Source: Actinomycetes bacterium | Lineage (GTDB): Bacteria > Actinomycetota > Actinomycetes > Actinomycetales > Microbacteriaceae | Assembly (NCBI GenBank): GCA_023431405.1 | Contig: JAEYVZ010000039.1 | Span: 1 to 19,962 of the forward strand | Direction: 5' to 3' | Length of the DNA: 19,962 bases | Shown here: positions 1 through 8,126 of the stretch, in pieces | How positions within the stretch are numbered: the stretch's first letter is position 1 | How the letters are laid out: each line of letters opens with the position of its first letter | Position numbers and translations under genes: made by a program | The notes under the pieces: model-generated | Seen by the model: only the letters and a program-made list of their open reading frames with translations | Databases searched by the model: none | Told to the model about the DNA's origin: nothing

Positions 1-30
1 GCCCCGGCAGATCCTCAGATCTACCAGGGC
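1..30 (-). terminator. Hairpin downstream of tRNA-Pro, probable terminator
   Basis: Read on the minus strand this segment folds into a 13-bp stem with a UGAG tetraloop. Two of the 13 pairs are U·G wobbles; on the plus strand the same positions would be A·C mismatches, so the structure belongs to the minus-strand transcript. It begins 11 nt after the tRNA-Pro 3' end, where a tRNA terminator would be expected. Any U-tract would lie outside the window, so terminator function is inferred from position and stem only. Confidence 0.6.
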
Positions 31-40
31 TTCTGAACCG

Positions 41-114
<74 letters not shown>

Positions 115-173
115 GTCCGTCATCCGCGAGCGGACAACTCCCCCATCCTACCCGCTCTGCGAGAGCCTCGCGA

Positions 174-197
174 ACACGCACGCGCACGCGCGCGTGT
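174..197. repeat. Alternating purine-pyrimidine tract (CA/CG)
   Basis: Twenty-four consecutive bases alternate purine and pyrimidine, mostly CG and CA steps, and contain a 12-nt perfect palindrome at 185-196. It lies just upstream of the GNAT gene, in the 108-nt gap after the tRNA. Such tracts can adopt Z-DNA under negative supercoiling, but no function can be read from the sequence. Confidence 0.5.
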
Positions 198-210
198 CGG
201 ATGCCGCGAG

Positions 211-216
211 TACCGT
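211..216 (+). promoter_or_regulatory. Possible -10 box for a leaderless GNAT mRNA
   Basis: TACCGT fits the TANNNT pattern of actinobacterial -10 boxes and ends 6 nt before the GNAT start codon, which would place transcription initiation at or next to the A of ATG. The gene has no convincing Shine-Dalgarno sequence, which agrees with a leaderless transcript. No recognisable -35 element lies at the usual distance, so this remains tentative. Confidence 0.35.
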
Positions 217-222
217 GTCGGC

Positions 223-801
223 ATGACCGAGATCCGTATCGAACCGGCATCCGTCGAGCGTTTCGCCGATGTCGAGCATGCGCTCACCGGTGGCGGCGAC
301 GGGGGCTCGTGCTGGTGCCAATGGTGGATGCTGCGGAGTGCGGAGTTCAACGCGACGCCGCGCGACGCGCGACGCGAACTGCTCCGACGCGATCTCGAGA
401 CCGTGCCGGCGACCGGTCTCGTCGCGTACGTCGACGGGGAGGCCGCCGGCTGGGTGAAGGTGGCGCCGCGGACGGCGCAGCCGCGCCTCGCGCATACCCG
501 CAACGTGCAGAAGTCGCCCGAGGCGATCGACGATCCATCGGTGTGGGCCATCAGCTGCTTCGTCGTGCGCAAGGAGTTCCGCCGGCACGGGCTCTCGGCA
601 TCGCTCCTCGACGCTGCGGTGGCGCACGCACGGAACAATGGAGCACGCGTCGTCGAGGGTTACCCGATCGATACGACGGTCACGAAGACATCATCCAACG
701 AGCTCTTCCACGGAGCCTTCTCCACCTTCCTCGACGCGGGCTTCGCCGAGACCGCCCGCCCCGCACCCGCACGGCCCATCGTGTCGCTCGCGCTTGCCTG
801 A
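223..801 (+). CDS. GNAT-family N-acetyltransferase
   Basis: 192-aa protein predicted to transfer an acetyl group from acetyl-CoA to an unknown amine substrate. The C-terminal half carries the GNAT core: a beta-strand (VWAISCFVV, residues 108-115) followed by the RRHG turn and helix (120-135) that forms the pyrophosphate-binding motif A, then VEGYPID (144-150). The N-terminus has a Cys/Trp-rich patch, CWCQWW (30-35), and a GWVKVAPR strand (77-83), both typical of a common actinobacterial GNAT subfamily of unknown substrate. The ATG at 223 is chosen because the conserved fold starts within about 10 residues of it. The gene stands alone, 109 nt after the tRNA and 74 nt before the YhhN gene. The family is secure; the substrate cannot be inferred. 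Confidence 0.88.
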   Translation: MTEIRIEPASVERFADVEHALTGGGDGGSCWCQWWMLRSAEFNATPRDARRELLRRDLETVPATGLVAYVDGEAAGWVKVAPRTAQPRLAHTRNVQKSPEAIDDPSVWAISCFVVRKEFRRHGLSASLLDAAVAHARNNGARVVEGYPIDTTVTKTSSNELFHGAFSTFLDAGFAETARPAPARPIVSLALA

Positions 802-826
802 CCCCGCACGGCAACCGCCGTACGAT
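798..826 (+). promoter_or_regulatory. Candidate promoter for the YhhN-S4 gene pair
   Basis: CTGACC at 798-803 (four of six matches to TTGACA, and overlapping the GNAT stop codon) is followed after 17 nt by TACGAT at 821-826, a good -10 match. This would give a leader of about 40 nt before the GTG start at 876. The spacing is ideal, but the assignment is by eye only. Confidence 0.45.
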
Positions 827-875
827 AGGGCCAGTCCGCTCACCCGAAAGCGGCACGGGGCAAAGGAGCACACCG

Positions 876-1628
876 GTGGAGAGTCAGAACACCGACATTT
901 CCGGAAGCGCAGAAGAAGCCAGCGGCCCGGCAGCGATCGCCGAGAAATCGCGCTGGTGGGGATTCTGGACCTACGCGGCCGTCGCGCTCATCCACGTGGC
1001 CGCGATCGTCTTCGGCCTCGACGACATCGTCTACCCCACCAAGCTCGCCCTCATGCCGCTGCTCGCCCTCGCGGCCCTCTGGTACTTCGGCGGCACCGGC
1101 CCCATCCGTCACCCCGCCGCCACCCGCCTCCTCTTCCTCGCCCTCGCGTTCTCCTGGCTCGGAGACGGCGCATCGTTCTTCTTCCCGATGTTCGACGACG
1201 AGCTCCCCGCCATGCTGCTGTGCTTCGGCATCGCCCACCTGCTCTACATCTGGCTGTTCACCCGCCACATGCGCACGCGACCGATCCCCGCCTGGACACT
1301 CGTCTACGGGCTCTGGTGGGGTGTCATGATCGCCGTGCTGTGGCCCCATCTCGGTGCGTTGCTCGTCCCCGTCATCCTCTACGGCCTCATCCTCGGCGGA
1401 ACCGCCGTCGCCTCCACGCGCGGAGGCGTTCTCACCACGATCGGCGGCGCCTTCTTCCTCGCCTCCGACACGATCCTCGCCCTGCGGCTGTTCCTCCCCG
1501 ACGTCCCCGGCGACCTCACGAGCCCGTGGATCATGCTCACCTACACGCTCGGCCAAGGCCTTCTCGCGCTCGGCATCACCCGGGTCCTCCAAGGGCGCAC
1601 GAGCGTCCGCCTCGAGGCGCCCGCATGA
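876..1628 (+). CDS. YhhN-family membrane protein (lysoplasmalogenase-like)
   Basis: 250-aa integral membrane protein with about eight hydrophobic segments (roughly 32-47, 52-70, 84-103, 110-128, 140-158, 160-178, 184-205, 217-235). It matches the YhhN/TMEM86 family, whose studied members hydrolyse the vinyl-ether bond of lysoplasmalogens. Family landmarks visible are PTK (54-56) before MPLL, SWLGD with Asp97, and the late ASD motif (196-198). The GTG at 876 is preferred because AAAGGAG (862-868) ends 7 nt upstream and the hydrophilic N-terminus of about 27 residues fits a cytoplasmic tail; the reading frame stays open far upstream, but those residues resemble the out-of-frame GNAT gene. Its stop overlaps the start of the S4 gene by 4 nt (ATGA). 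The family call is firm; enzymatic activity here is inferred. Confidence 0.85.
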   Translation: MESQNTDISGSAEEASGPAAIAEKSRWWGFWTYAAVALIHVAAIVFGLDDIVYPTKLALMPLLALAALWYFGGTGPIRHPAATRLLFLALAFSWLGDGASFFFPMFDDELPAMLLCFGIAHLLYIWLFTRHMRTRPIPAWTLVYGLWWGVMIAVLWPHLGALLVPVILYGLILGGTAVASTRGGVLTTIGGAFFLASDTILALRLFLPDVPGDLTSPWIMLTYTLGQGLLALGITRVLQGRTSVRLEAPA

Positions 1629-1984
1629 GCGACACCGTCCGTGTCGACTCCTGGCTCTGGGCAGTACGCGTCTACAAGACCCGGTCAGCAGCCACCACCG
1701 CCTGCCGCGCCGGACACGTGCGCATCAACGGCGAGAAGGCCAAAGCCGCCCAGCACGTACGCATCGGCGACGAGCTGCGCGTGCGCATCGCCGGCTTCGA
1801 CCGCATCCTGATCGTGCGCCAACTCCTCGTGAAACGCGTCGGCGCGCCCCTGGCCGCGGCAGCCGCCGAAGACCGCACCCCCGCAAGAGAGCCCGTCGCC
1901 ATGCTCGCCGTCCGAGACCGCGGCGCCGGCCGCCCCACCAAACGCGAACGACGCGACATCGATCGCCTCCGCGGCCGGGACTGA
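1625..1984 (+). CDS. S4-domain RNA-binding protein, Hsp15-like
   Basis: 119-aa basic protein. Residues 5-50 form an S4 RNA-binding domain (VDSWLWAVRVYKTRSAA, then GHVRINGEKAK and VRIGDELRV), followed by a beta-strand (ILIVRQL) and a basic C-terminal tail with GRPTKRERR. This architecture is that of the Hsp15 (HslR) family, which in E. coli binds free 50S subunits that carry a nascent chain with tRNA and helps recycle them. The ATG at 1625 overlaps the YhhN stop codon (ATGA), suggesting translational coupling. It ends 16 nt from the convergent stop of the DUF2809 gene, with no obvious terminator between. The S4 fold is clear; equivalence to Hsp15 is inferred from length and domain order. Confidence 0.87.
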   Translation: MSDTVRVDSWLWAVRVYKTRSAATTACRAGHVRINGEKAKAAQHVRIGDELRVRIAGFDRILIVRQLLVKRVGAPLAAAAAEDRTPAREPVAMLAVRDRGAGRPTKRERRDIDRLRGRD

Positions 1985-2000
1985 CCGCGCGCGAGAGTGG

Positions 2001-2414
2001 TCAGCGCTCCGGCCGCGGCGAGCGTGGCCGCACCCGCCGCACCGCCAGATCGATCAGCGCGACACACACGGCCGTCACCACGTAGACCACCAGGTCACGC
2101 GCATCGAACACCGTTCCCAGCACCAGCATGATCGGCGGAAAACCGGCCGCCCACACCTGCGGGAGCCCTGTCAGCTGAAAAAGCTCCACCGCCACACACC
2201 ACCCGGCCGCGACAGCCCCCACCGTCCACGTCGACGCGCGCGGAAACAGCACCACAAGGGCCGCATACACCGCCGCGGCATACAGCGCGTCGCCCGCGAT
2301 ATCGGTGAACGCACCATCGGGCAGCTGCGTGTGCACCAGGAGCCCTGCGGCGACAAGTGCCACCACCGCGCCGGCCGCAGCGAGACGGCGGCCCCCGACA
2401 GCCCGCGCCGTCAC
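2001..2414 (-). CDS. DUF2809-family membrane protein
   Basis: 137-aa protein with about four transmembrane segments (roughly 10-30, 36-60, 62-82, 105-128). The pattern GDALYAAAVYAALVVLFPR (41-59) followed by VAVELFQL (about 71-78) matches the DUF2809 family of small membrane proteins of unknown function. The GTG at 2414 is chosen because it lies 14 nt after the stop of the upstream Nudix-NYN gene and the first hydrophobic segment starts about nine residues later; the frame stays open further upstream but there it mirrors that gene. A strong Shine-Dalgarno sequence is not evident, so re-initiation after the upstream gene is plausible. It is the last gene of the minus-strand block. No function can be assigned. 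Confidence 0.75.
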   Translation of the reverse strand: MTARAVGGRRLAAAGAVVALVAAGLLVHTQLPDGAFTDIAGDALYAAAVYAALVVLFPRASTWTVGAVAAGWCVAVELFQLTGLPQVWAAGFPPIMLVLGTVFDARDLVVYVVTAVCVALIDLAVRRVRPRSPRPER

Positions 2415-2428
2415 ATCGCCCCGGCCCG

Positions 2429-3319
2429 TCAGAGCATCTCCCGCAGCCACGACACGGGGCGCACGGATGCCACTCCCACCCGCTCGGTGAGACCTCGGTC
2501 GCTCGTCACCACGAACACCTCTCGCCCCGCCGCGCGGAGCCTGTCCGCCTCGGCGACGATCGCGTCGTCGCCGCTCGCGGGCGCGCGCACGACCTGCACG
2601 TCCGCCACGTCGGCGGCATCCCGAGCGGCGCCCTCGAGCACGGCCACGAACTCCGGGAACCACACACTCTCCGAGAGCCCCAGCTCCGCCGCCGGCACAC
2701 CGCGACGCGCCAGACTCGACAGCGCGTCCAAGAGTCGGCCCGCTGCCGCGCTGCGGTCTTTCCACCAGCCGTCAGGCACCGAACCGACGACATTCGCCGC
2801 ATCCACCACCACTGCCGGACGCACGTCGAGGAGCGGCCTGAGCTCCCGCCACGACGCCGCGAACCCCGGGTGCAGCGGGTACGCGTCGACCTCGCCGATC
2901 GGCACCCACGCCAGCTCCCTGCTCTCGGGGTCGCTGATGACCGCCTCGAACGGATGCACCACGTCGGCCACGACGGTGCTGTACGACCAGATGCCGACGT
3001 CGAAGACGCTGATCACGCGCGGTGCGACCGCATCCGCCGGCACCCCGGCCTCCTCAGCCGATTCGCGCAACGCCCCGTCGCACGCCGACTCCCCTTCGTG
3101 GCGCGCCCCGCCCGGAAGCGCCCATGTATCGCCGTGGTGGCTCCACGCGACACGATGCTGCAGCAGCACGCCCCGGCGAGGATCGATCGCCAGGAGACCG
3201 GCCGCGCCGTAGCGGCCCCAGTACTGCGTTCCGTCGGGGGCGACCACCCACGCGTCACCGGAGTCGCGCGGCCCGTGCGGGCGGCGCGGCTCACCGGGAG
3301 CGGGAGGAACGATCGTCAC
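2429..3319 (-). CDS. Nudix hydrolase fused to a NYN/PIN-like domain
   Basis: 296-aa two-domain protein. Residues about 22-160 are a Nudix hydrolase with a perfect Nudix box at 71-93 (Gly71, Glu77, Arg85-Glu86, Glu89-Glu90, Gly92-Val93), expected to cleave a nucleoside diphosphate linked to another moiety. Residues about 167-296 look like a NYN/PIN-fold domain: VVVDAANVVG (Asp173, Asn176), an internal GDDAI (Asp251, Asp252) and VVTSDRGL (Asp274), the spaced acidic residues expected of a metal-dependent RNase. The GTG at 3319 is used because AAAGG lies about 8 nt upstream. It follows der after 68 nt and precedes the DUF2809 gene by 14 nt. The Nudix part is certain; the nuclease domain is assigned from pattern only. 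Confidence 0.85.
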   Translation of the reverse strand: MTIVPPAPGEPRRPHGPRDSGDAWVVAPDGTQYWGRYGAAGLLAIDPRRGVLLQHRVAWSHHGDTWALPGGARHEGESACDGALRESAEEAGVPADAVAPRVISVFDVGIWSYSTVVADVVHPFEAVISDPESRELAWVPIGEVDAYPLHPGFAASWRELRPLLDVRPAVVVDAANVVGSVPDGWWKDRSAAAGRLLDALSSLARRGVPAAELGLSESVWFPEFVAVLEGAARDAADVADVQVVRAPASGDDAIVAEADRLRAAGREVFVVTSDRGLTERVGVASVRPVSWLREML

Positions 3320-3334
3320 TCCCCCAGCCTTTCA

Positions 3335-3378
3335 CACCGCCCTCGCGGTGGGCCCCGGGCGCGTCACACTGTGCCCGG
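3335..3378 (-). terminator. Two adjacent hairpins between der and the Nudix-NYN gene
   Basis: The 68-nt gap after der holds a 6-bp stem with a 12-nt loop (3355-3360 with 3373-3378) and a 6-bp stem with a 4-nt loop (3335-3340 with 3345-3350). Neither is followed by a U-tract on the minus strand. They could be an intrinsic, U-poor terminator of the der transcript or a leader structure before the Nudix-NYN ribosome binding site, which lies a few bases downstream. Confidence 0.3.
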
Positions 3379-3387
3379 AACCGCCGG

Positions 3388-4914
3388 TCAGCGCTGGCGA
3401 CGTTCGCGCACCCGCATATTGGTGACGATCGGCGTGCCCTCGAAGCCGAAGATCTCACGCAGGCGCCGCTGGATGAACCGGCGGTAGCCCGGGTCGAGGA
3501 ATCCGGTCGTGAACAGCACGAAGGTCGGCGGACGCGTCGAGGCCTGCGTGCCGAACAGGATGCGCGGCTGCTTGCCGCCGCGAAGCGGGTGCGGGTGCTC
3601 GGCGACGAGCTCCGCGAGGAAGGCGTTGAACTTGCCGGTGGGGATGCGCTGATCCCATGACGCCAGCGCCGTCTCTAGGGCCGGGACGAGCTTGTCGAGG
3701 TGACGACCGGTGCGCGCCGACAGGTTCACGCGCGGCGCCCACGCCACGTGGGCGAGGTCCTGCTCGATCTCCCGCTCCAGGTAGCGGCGACGGTCGGCGT
3801 TCTCCATGTCGTCGTCGTTGAGGCGGTCCCACTTGTTGTAGGCCAGCACGAGCGCCCGGCCCGACTCGAGCACGAGGTCGATGATGCGCACATCCTGCTC
3901 GCTGATCGGCTCGGTCACATCGAGCACGACGACCGCGACCTCGGCTTTCTCGAGCGCAGCCGAGGTGCGAAGCGACGCGTAGAAGTCGGCACCCTGCTGC
4001 AGGTGCACGCGGCGACGGATGCCGGCCGTGTCGACCAGCCGCCACAGCTTGCCGCCCAGTTCCACGACCTCGTCGACGGGGTCGCGGGTGGTGCCGGCGA
4101 GATCGTTGACGACGACGCGCTCCTCACCGGCGGCCTTGTTGAGCAGCGACGACTTGCCCACGTTCGGGCGCCCGAGGATCGCGACCCGGCGCGGACCGCC
4201 GAGCTCGTTCTTCGCGACCGCCGACACCTCCGGCAGCACCTTCATGACCGCGTCCAGCAGGTCGGCGACGCCACGGCCGTGGATGGCGGAGACGGGGTGC
4301 GGCTCGCCGAGACCGAGGTTCCACAGCGCGGCGGCTTCGGGTTCCTGGCGGGCATCGTCGATCTTGTTGGCGACGAGGAAGACGGGCTTGTCGGTCTTGC
4401 GCAGCAGCCGCACCACCTGCTCGTCGGTCGCGGTGGCTCCCACCATCGCGTCGACGACGAACAGCACGACGTCGCACAGCTCGATCGCCACCTCTGCCTG
4501 CGCCGCCACGGAACGGTCGATGCCGCGTGCGTCCGGCTCCCAGCCGCCCGTGTCGACGAGCGAGAACCGGCGGTCCATCCACTCGGCCTTGTACGTCACG
4601 CGGTCGCGGGTGACACCCGGGGTGTCTTCCACCACCGCCTCACGACGTCCGAGGATCCGGTTGACCAGCGCCGACTTGCCGACGTTCGGCCGGCCCACGA
4701 TCGCCACCACCGGCAGCGCGGGGAGCATCTCGACGACCTCGCCCCCGGCGGTGAAGCCCGCCAGCAGGTCGGCGTCCTCCTCGTCGAGGTCGTAGTCGGC
4801 CAGCGATGCCCGCAGGGCTGCGGCGCGCTGATCGGCGAGTTCCTCGTCGAGGTTCGCGAGCTTCTCTTCGAGGCGGTCGGGGCCGCCTTCGTATTCGTCG
4901 TCCACAGCAGCCAT
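3388..4914 (-). CDS. der: Ribosome biogenesis GTPase Der (EngA)
   Basis: 508-aa GTPase that assists maturation of the 50S subunit. It has the diagnostic two tandem GTPase domains: P-loops GRPNVGKS at 74-81 and 248-255, G3 motifs DTGG (121-124) and DTAG (295-298), and G4 motifs NKID (183-186) and NKWD (360-363). A C-terminal KH-like domain runs from about 415 to the end, finishing with a basic tail. Before the first G domain is a charged, acidic extension of about 66 residues (rich in Asp and Glu), longer than in E. coli Der. The ATG at 4914 overlaps the cmk stop by 1 nt (TGATG), so the two are very probably translationally coupled. The cmk-der pairing is conserved in actinobacteria. Confidence 0.97.
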   Translation of the reverse strand: MAAVDDEYEGGPDRLEEKLANLDEELADQRAAALRASLADYDLDEEDADLLAGFTAGGEVVEMLPALPVVAIVGRPNVGKSALVNRILGRREAVVEDTPGVTRDRVTYKAEWMDRRFSLVDTGGWEPDARGIDRSVAAQAEVAIELCDVVLFVVDAMVGATATDEQVVRLLRKTDKPVFLVANKIDDARQEPEAAALWNLGLGEPHPVSAIHGRGVADLLDAVMKVLPEVSAVAKNELGGPRRVAILGRPNVGKSSLLNKAAGEERVVVNDLAGTTRDPVDEVVELGGKLWRLVDTAGIRRRVHLQQGADFYASLRTSAALEKAEVAVVVLDVTEPISEQDVRIIDLVLESGRALVLAYNKWDRLNDDDMENADRRRYLEREIEQDLAHVAWAPRVNLSARTGRHLDKLVPALETALASWDQRIPTGKFNAFLAELVAEHPHPLRGGKQPRILFGTQASTRPPTFVLFTTGFLDPGYRRFIQRRLREIFGFEGTPIVTNMRVRERRQR

Positions 4915-5636
4915 CAGCGCGTTCCTGTTCCTGCGCGGATGACGTCGAGAACGGCATCCACGGTCTGTTCGAAGTCGAGATCGGTCGAGTCGACCACCGT
5001 CACGCCGGGAGCGGCGGTGAGGAAGTCGACGACCTTGGAGTCTGCCGCGTCGCGCTGATGCAGCGCGGCGGCCACCGCGGCGGCATCCTGCGTCGTGACC
5101 TCGGCGCTGCGGCGTGCCGCACGCACCTCAGGGGCGGCGGTGAGGAGGATCCGCACAGGCGCATCGGGGAGCACGACGGTCGTGATGTCACGCCCCTCCA
5201 CGATGACGCCGGGCTTGTCGGCGTCGGCCACGAGGCTGCGGAACAGCGCGTTCACCGTCTCGCGCACCGCCGGCACCCGCGCGACGCCGCTGACAGCCGC
5301 CGACACCCGGGGGTCGCGGATCGCGTCGGTCACCGAGACATCGCCCACGCGCACCCAGTAGTCGTCGGGGTCGAGGGAGATGGCGTAGTCGAAATCGCCC
5401 ACGGCATCGAGCACGGCGGCGGAGTCCGAGGTGTCGGCTCCACGCTCGAGCACATGCCATGCGAGGGCGCGATACGCGGCCCCCGTGTCGAGGTACCCGA
5501 AGCCCAGCCGACGAGCGAGGGCCTTCGACACGCTCGACTTGCCGCTTCCGGCAGGGCCGTCGATCGCGATCGCCCAGACCTCGTCACGTGCGTCGGCGTC
5601 GGGAGCGGCCGAAGCGGCCGGTGTCTGGTCAGTCAT
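4914..5636 (-). CDS. cmk: (d)CMP kinase
   Basis: 240-aa cytidylate kinase that phosphorylates CMP and dCMP using ATP, feeding CTP and dCTP pools. The N-terminal P-loop DGPAGSGKSS (26-35) is followed by the family signature LGFGYLDTGAAYRA (44-57); the later EGRDITTVVLPDA segment and a lid region with RRSAE are also typical. The ATG at 5636 is chosen because the protein then has the usual length and a short variable leader. An in-frame TTG at 5651 would add five residues; it has a GGAAGA immediately upstream but at poor spacing. The gene overlaps tyrA by 8 nt and der by 1 nt. CTP synthase is encoded in the same block. Confidence 0.95.
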   Translation of the reverse strand: MTDQTPAASAAPDADARDEVWAIAIDGPAGSGKSSVSKALARRLGFGYLDTGAAYRALAWHVLERGADTSDSAAVLDAVGDFDYAISLDPDDYWVRVGDVSVTDAIRDPRVSAAVSGVARVPAVRETVNALFRSLVADADKPGVIVEGRDITTVVLPDAPVRILLTAAPEVRAARRSAEVTTQDAAAVAAALHQRDAADSKVVDFLTAAPGVTVVDSTDLDFEQTVDAVLDVIRAGTGTR

Positions 5637-6753
5637 TGGAGAGGCTCGCAATCTTCCAGCCGCGCGCTTCGAGACCGTCGACCGCGTGGCGGAGCACCGC
5701 CGGATCGACGCTGATGTCAGCGAGGCCGAATTGGGCGCCTGGAGAGTGCTCCAGGCGAAGGTCTTCCACGTTCACGTCGAGCTCGCCGAGTTCACTGAAC
5801 AGACGACCGAGCTGGCCCGGAGTGTCGTCGACCATGACGACCAGCTGTTCGAAGCGGCGGTTCTGGCCGTGCTTGCCGGGGAGCCGCTCCACCCCCTCGT
5901 TGCCGCGGCGGATCGTCTCGGCGACCGCGCGGCGGGCACCCGGCTTCTCGGGTTCGCGCAGCGCCTCGGCGACATCGCGCAGGTCGTCTGCCAGCGCGTC
6001 GAGCACATCGACGACGGGCGCGGCGTTCGCTCCGAGAATCTGCACCCACAGCTCAGGGGCGGATGCCGCGATGCGCGTCGTGTCGCGCACGCCCTGCCCT
6101 GCCAGCCGCAGCGAGCCGTCGGGCGCGTCGACGAAGCGCCCCGCGAGAAGAGAGGCGACCAGCTGCGGCACGTGCGACATGAGCGCGACCGAACGGTCGT
6201 GCTCCTCCGGCGTCATCTCGATCGGCATCGCACCGAGATCGAGGGCGAGACCCTCGACGAGCGCGAGGTCGCTCGCGGGAGTCTCCTCGTCTCGACACAC
6301 CACCCAGGGCCGCCCGACGAACAGGTCGGCGCGGGCGGAGATCGCGCCGCCACGCTCGCGCCCGGCCATCGGATGCGAGCCGATGTAGTGGGTGAGGTCC
6401 ACGCCTCGCGCCTGCAGCGTGCGGAACGGCTCGAGCTTGACGCTTGCGACGTCGGTCACGACGACGCCGGGATGACGGGCGAGCTCCCCCTCGACGACGT
6501 CGGCGGTCACGTCCGGCGGCACGGCCACGACGATGAGCAGCGGCCGGTCGTCGTCTCGCGCGGCGCGGCCGGCGCCGTAGTCGATGGCGAGACGCAGCTG
6601 CGCGGGAGAGGCGTCGGCGAGAGCGACGTCGACCCCCAGCATCCGCAGTGCGTGCCCGATGCTCGAGCCCAGCAGGCCCGCACCGACGATGCGTACCGTG
6701 CCCGAGGTGCGCGCAGCGCGCATACGCGCGTCAACGCCAGTCGAGTCGGTCAT
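5629..6753 (-). CDS. tyrA: Prephenate dehydrogenase with C-terminal ACT domain
   Basis: 374-aa enzyme of tyrosine biosynthesis that oxidatively decarboxylates prephenate to 4-hydroxyphenylpyruvate with NAD(P)+. The Rossmann motif GAGLLGSSIG is at 24-33, and the catalytic-type His127 sits in GSHPMAG (125-131). The all-helical dimerisation domain spans about 175-290 (HDRSVALMSHVPQLVA). Residues 301-372 form an ACT domain (VVMVDDTPGQLGRLFSELGE), probably the site of feedback inhibition by tyrosine. The ATG at 6753 lies 12 nt after the rluB stop, and the 3' end overlaps cmk. Placement between rluB and cmk differs from M. tuberculosis, where I recall tyrA elsewhere, but resembles other actinobacteria. 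Confidence 0.95.
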   Translation of the reverse strand: MTDSTGVDARMRAARTSGTVRIVGAGLLGSSIGHALRMLGVDVALADASPAQLRLAIDYGAGRAARDDDRPLLIVVAVPPDVTADVVEGELARHPGVVVTDVASVKLEPFRTLQARGVDLTHYIGSHPMAGRERGGAISARADLFVGRPWVVCRDEETPASDLALVEGLALDLGAMPIEMTPEEHDRSVALMSHVPQLVASLLAGRFVDAPDGSLRLAGQGVRDTTRIAASAPELWVQILGANAAPVVDVLDALADDLRDVAEALREPEKPGARRAVAETIRRGNEGVERLPGKHGQNRRFEQLVVMVDDTPGQLGRLFSELGELDVNVEDLRLEHSPGAQFGLADISVDPAVLRHAVDGLEARGWKIASLSND

Positions 6754-6765
6754 CGGATCTCCGAG

Positions 6766-7517
6766 TCAGGATCGGGGCGGCGTGGCCGCCTGGCGCGCGA
6801 GAGTGAGCAGCGCGCCCCGTTCTACTGTAGTCAACTCCCGCGCGCGTCCCGCTGGGAGGGTGCCCAGGTGCAGCGGGCCGAACTGGCGCCGCACGAGTTC
6901 CACCACGGGATGGCCGACCGCCGCCATCATCCGCCGGACGATCCGGTTGCGACCGGAGTGGAGCGTCAGCTCCACGAGGCTCGTGCCGCCGCTGGCATCC
7001 AGCAGCCGCGCCTTGTCTGCGGCGATCGACCCGTCTTCGAGGTCGATGCCGCGGGTGAGGGTGGCGATCGTCTGCGGAGTGACCCGCCCCTCGACCTTCG
7101 CGATGTACACCTTCGTGACGCCGAACGAGGGGTGGGCGAGCACATGCGCCAGCTCGCCGTCGTTGGTCAGCACGAGAAGCCCGCTCGTCTCAGCGTCGAG
7201 CCGCCCCACGTTGTACAGACGCTCCGACCACTCCTTGGTGAACCGGCGGAGGTCGGGGCGGCCCTGCTCGTCGCGCATCGTGGAGACGACACCCGTCGGC
7301 TTGTTCAGCATCACGTAGCGTTTCGTGCTGTCGAGCTGGATCGCGGTTCCGTCGACGTCGACGAGGTCGACCTCGGGATCGATGCGGGTGCCGAGCTCGG
7401 TCACCACCGTGCCGTTGACGCGCACGCGCCCTTCCACGATGTACTGCTCGCACACGCGCCGAGACGCGACGCCCGCGTTCGCGAGCACCTTCTGCAGGCG
7501 CACTCCCTCTGCCTCGC

Positions 7518-7521
<4 letters not shown>
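6766..7521 (-). CDS. rluB: 23S rRNA pseudouridine synthase (RluB/RsuA family)
   Basis: 251-aa enzyme that isomerises a uridine in rRNA to pseudouridine. An N-terminal S4 RNA-binding domain (VRLQKVLANAGVASRR, residues 7-22, to about 60) precedes the catalytic domain. The family signature GRLDAETSGLLVLTNDG (106-122) contains the catalytic Asp109, and HSGRNRIVRRM is the conserved RNA-contacting strand. E. coli RluB modifies 23S rRNA position 2605; the exact target here is inferred from genomic context, since RsuA, RluE and RluF share the fold. Its ATG overlaps the scpB stop by 4 nt (ATGA), the classical scpA-scpB-rluB arrangement. Confidence 0.93.

Positions 7522-8115
<594 letters not shown>

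Positions 8116-8126
<11 letters not shown>

Noticed and set aside
840..1592. 250-codon Glu/Gly-rich minus-strand frame opposite the YhhN gene
   Set aside because: Composition is that of a shadow of a membrane protein gene; no motif, and no supporting start signal.
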